From contig JADJVW010000046.1 of NCBI GenBank assembly GCA_016710365.1, positions 1 through 23,763 of the forward strand: DNA of 23,763 nt, in the 5' to 3' direction. Below are positions 22,991 through 23,763 of the stretch, one piece after another. The notes under the pieces were generated by a model. It had not been told where the DNA came from, made no database searches, and worked only from the letters and a program-made list of their open reading frames with translations. Position numbers and translations under genes: made by a program. Position 1 is the stretch's first letter; the number at the start of each line of letters is the position of its first letter. The stretch comes from Candidatus Caldilinea saccharophila (lineage in GTDB: Bacteria > Chloroflexota > Anaerolineae > Caldilineales > Caldilineaceae).

Positions 22991-23763
22991 CTACCCGATC
23001 AGAATTAACTCCGTCTGCGGCTCACCCAGAAAAATCGCACCCTCTTCGGTGATCAGCACATCTTCCTCCAGCCCGACGTAGCCGTAGCCCTCGACAAAGA
23101 GGCCCGGCTCCACGGTGTAGACATGGCCGGCCTCCAGCGGAGGTTGGGCGTGTCGCCGCGGCGCTCCCAGAGCGGGGTCGAGAACGCTGTCGCCGCCGTC
23201 GTGACGGCATGCGCCTCGTGGTGGTGGCCGGTGGCGTATTTGTACTCCGCAGCTAGTGGCGTCGCTGATCACTTTGCGCGACCGTTAACTCTTTGCCGGT
23301 GACGCCGTCGTTTATCGCCGCCACTGCGCCTGATCGCCGTCACCACGACGTCGAAGCTGTTCCGCTGCACCGGCGCGGGCGCCTGTGTCCGCCAGCAGCA
23401 CGTAGGTGACGCGCCGACGTCGGAGAACATTTTCGTTTTGTTTGACGCCAAAGTCGCGGGACGATACTGCGCCCGGCTCGATGCGAATCTCGGTCGGGCC
23501 GGCGTGGCCGATCGGCGTGTCCGGCCCGCTGTTGACCGCCGGGCAAGCCGCACGCTCCCACGAAGTCTCCAGCCCCAGCGCGTCGACCTGATCGTGCATG
23601 ACCTGGCCGATCTCGCGCTCCTGCTTGCCAACTGCAATTGCCTCAAACGCGCGGTCGTAAATATCAAAGGTTGTGGCGATGGCCGTCTGGATGCGTTCGA
23701 TCTCGGCGGGCGTCTTGCGGCTGCGCAGCGCGGTGATGATCGGCCCAGCCGAGACGAAGCGCC
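22991..23763 (-). pseudogene. M24 family Xaa-Pro aminopeptidase/dipeptidase, partial and with several frameshifts
   Basis: This is the C-terminal catalytic (pita-bread) part of an M24 metallopeptidase that removes N-terminal residues before proline; the start lies beyond the window. Homologous pieces on the minus strand, in order, are RFVSAGPIITALRSRKTPAE, WERAACPAVNSGPDTPIGH, DFGVKQN and FSDV (metal Asp ligands), RVTYVLLADTG, PAPVQRNSFDVVVTAI, NDGVTGKEL, EYKYATGHHHEAH (His ligand region), and LEAGHVYTVEPGLFVEGYGY with GLEEDVLITEEG (Glu ligands). They lie in alternating frames, so at least six frame changes occur within ~500 bases, and no long continuous frame exists. The last ~140 bases before the TAG at 22991-22993 are intact. 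All metal ligands survive in fragments, which argues for recent decay or sequence error rather than an old pseudogene. Confidence 0.75.

Noticed and set aside
1..23763. CRISPR array, tRNA, rRNA, transposase or prophage
   Set aside because: No regularly spaced repeats, cloverleaf sequences, ribosomal RNA signatures or integrase/transposase motifs were seen on either strand.

Overview
The window looks like chromosomal DNA of a GC-rich environmental bacterium, most likely a member of the Chloroflexota (Anaerolineae/Caldilinea-like). This placement is inferred from gene content, not from a phylogenetic marker. The gene content is a type 2 isopentenyl-diphosphate isomerase, a CHAT-TM-TPR protein, a SpaA-like/LysM surface protein, a lipoprotein alpha-2-macroglobulin and a pyruvate/acetoin-type dehydrogenase. 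No rRNA, tRNA, CRISPR array, transposase or phage gene was seen.

Layout. At 1-4935 everything reads leftward: a DedA/VTT membrane protein, a secreted protein with a sortase-like C-terminal signal (MPSTG), and a large membrane protein with a degenerate CHAT domain, a single TM helix and C-terminal TPR-like helices. A 331-bp divergent regulatory region (4936-5266) holds a 17-bp-stem hairpin and a perfect 12-bp palindrome. From it a rightward three-gene 2-oxoacid dehydrogenase operon starts (E1alpha, E1beta, E2; 5267-8857) that carries no E3. A converging leftward pair follows: fni (type 2 IPP isomerase) and a short-chain polyprenyl diphosphate synthase, with stop and start 3 nt apart. A divergent promoter region leads to a rightward M1 aminopeptidase, split by a -1 frameshift near 13011. 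A strong terminator and an AT-rich leader precede a secreted LysM protein (14205-15776). Next come a second strong terminator, a glycosyltransferase (GT4-like, frameshifted near its end), a perfect 20-bp inverted repeat, and a leftward group: alpha-2-macroglobulin (thioester GCFEQ, frameshifted near 17814), a RibD C-terminal-domain reductase (frameshifted near 22310) and a badly disrupted M24 Xaa-Pro peptidase running off the right edge.

How the genes work together. The dehydrogenase operon makes acyl-CoA (probably acetyl-CoA). The fni/prenyl synthase pair uses IPP and DMAPP for isoprenoid precursors. Several remaining products face the cell surface: the MPSTG protein, the CHAT-TM-TPR protein, the LysM protein and the A2M lipoprotein. 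Two themes cut across genes. Some genes (CHAT, glycosyltransferase, DedA) have a -10 box so near the ATG that the mRNA should be leaderless or nearly so, while others have classical Shine-Dalgarno sites. Reading-frame breaks are absent from the first 13 kb and become frequent toward the right edge, which suggests uncorrected single-base indels in the assembly at least as strongly as biological decay. The most unusual proteins are the pseudo-CHAT membrane protein with its adjacent MPSTG protein, and the A2M whose putative bait region contains two hydrophobic segments and an internal lipoprotein-signal-like stretch.
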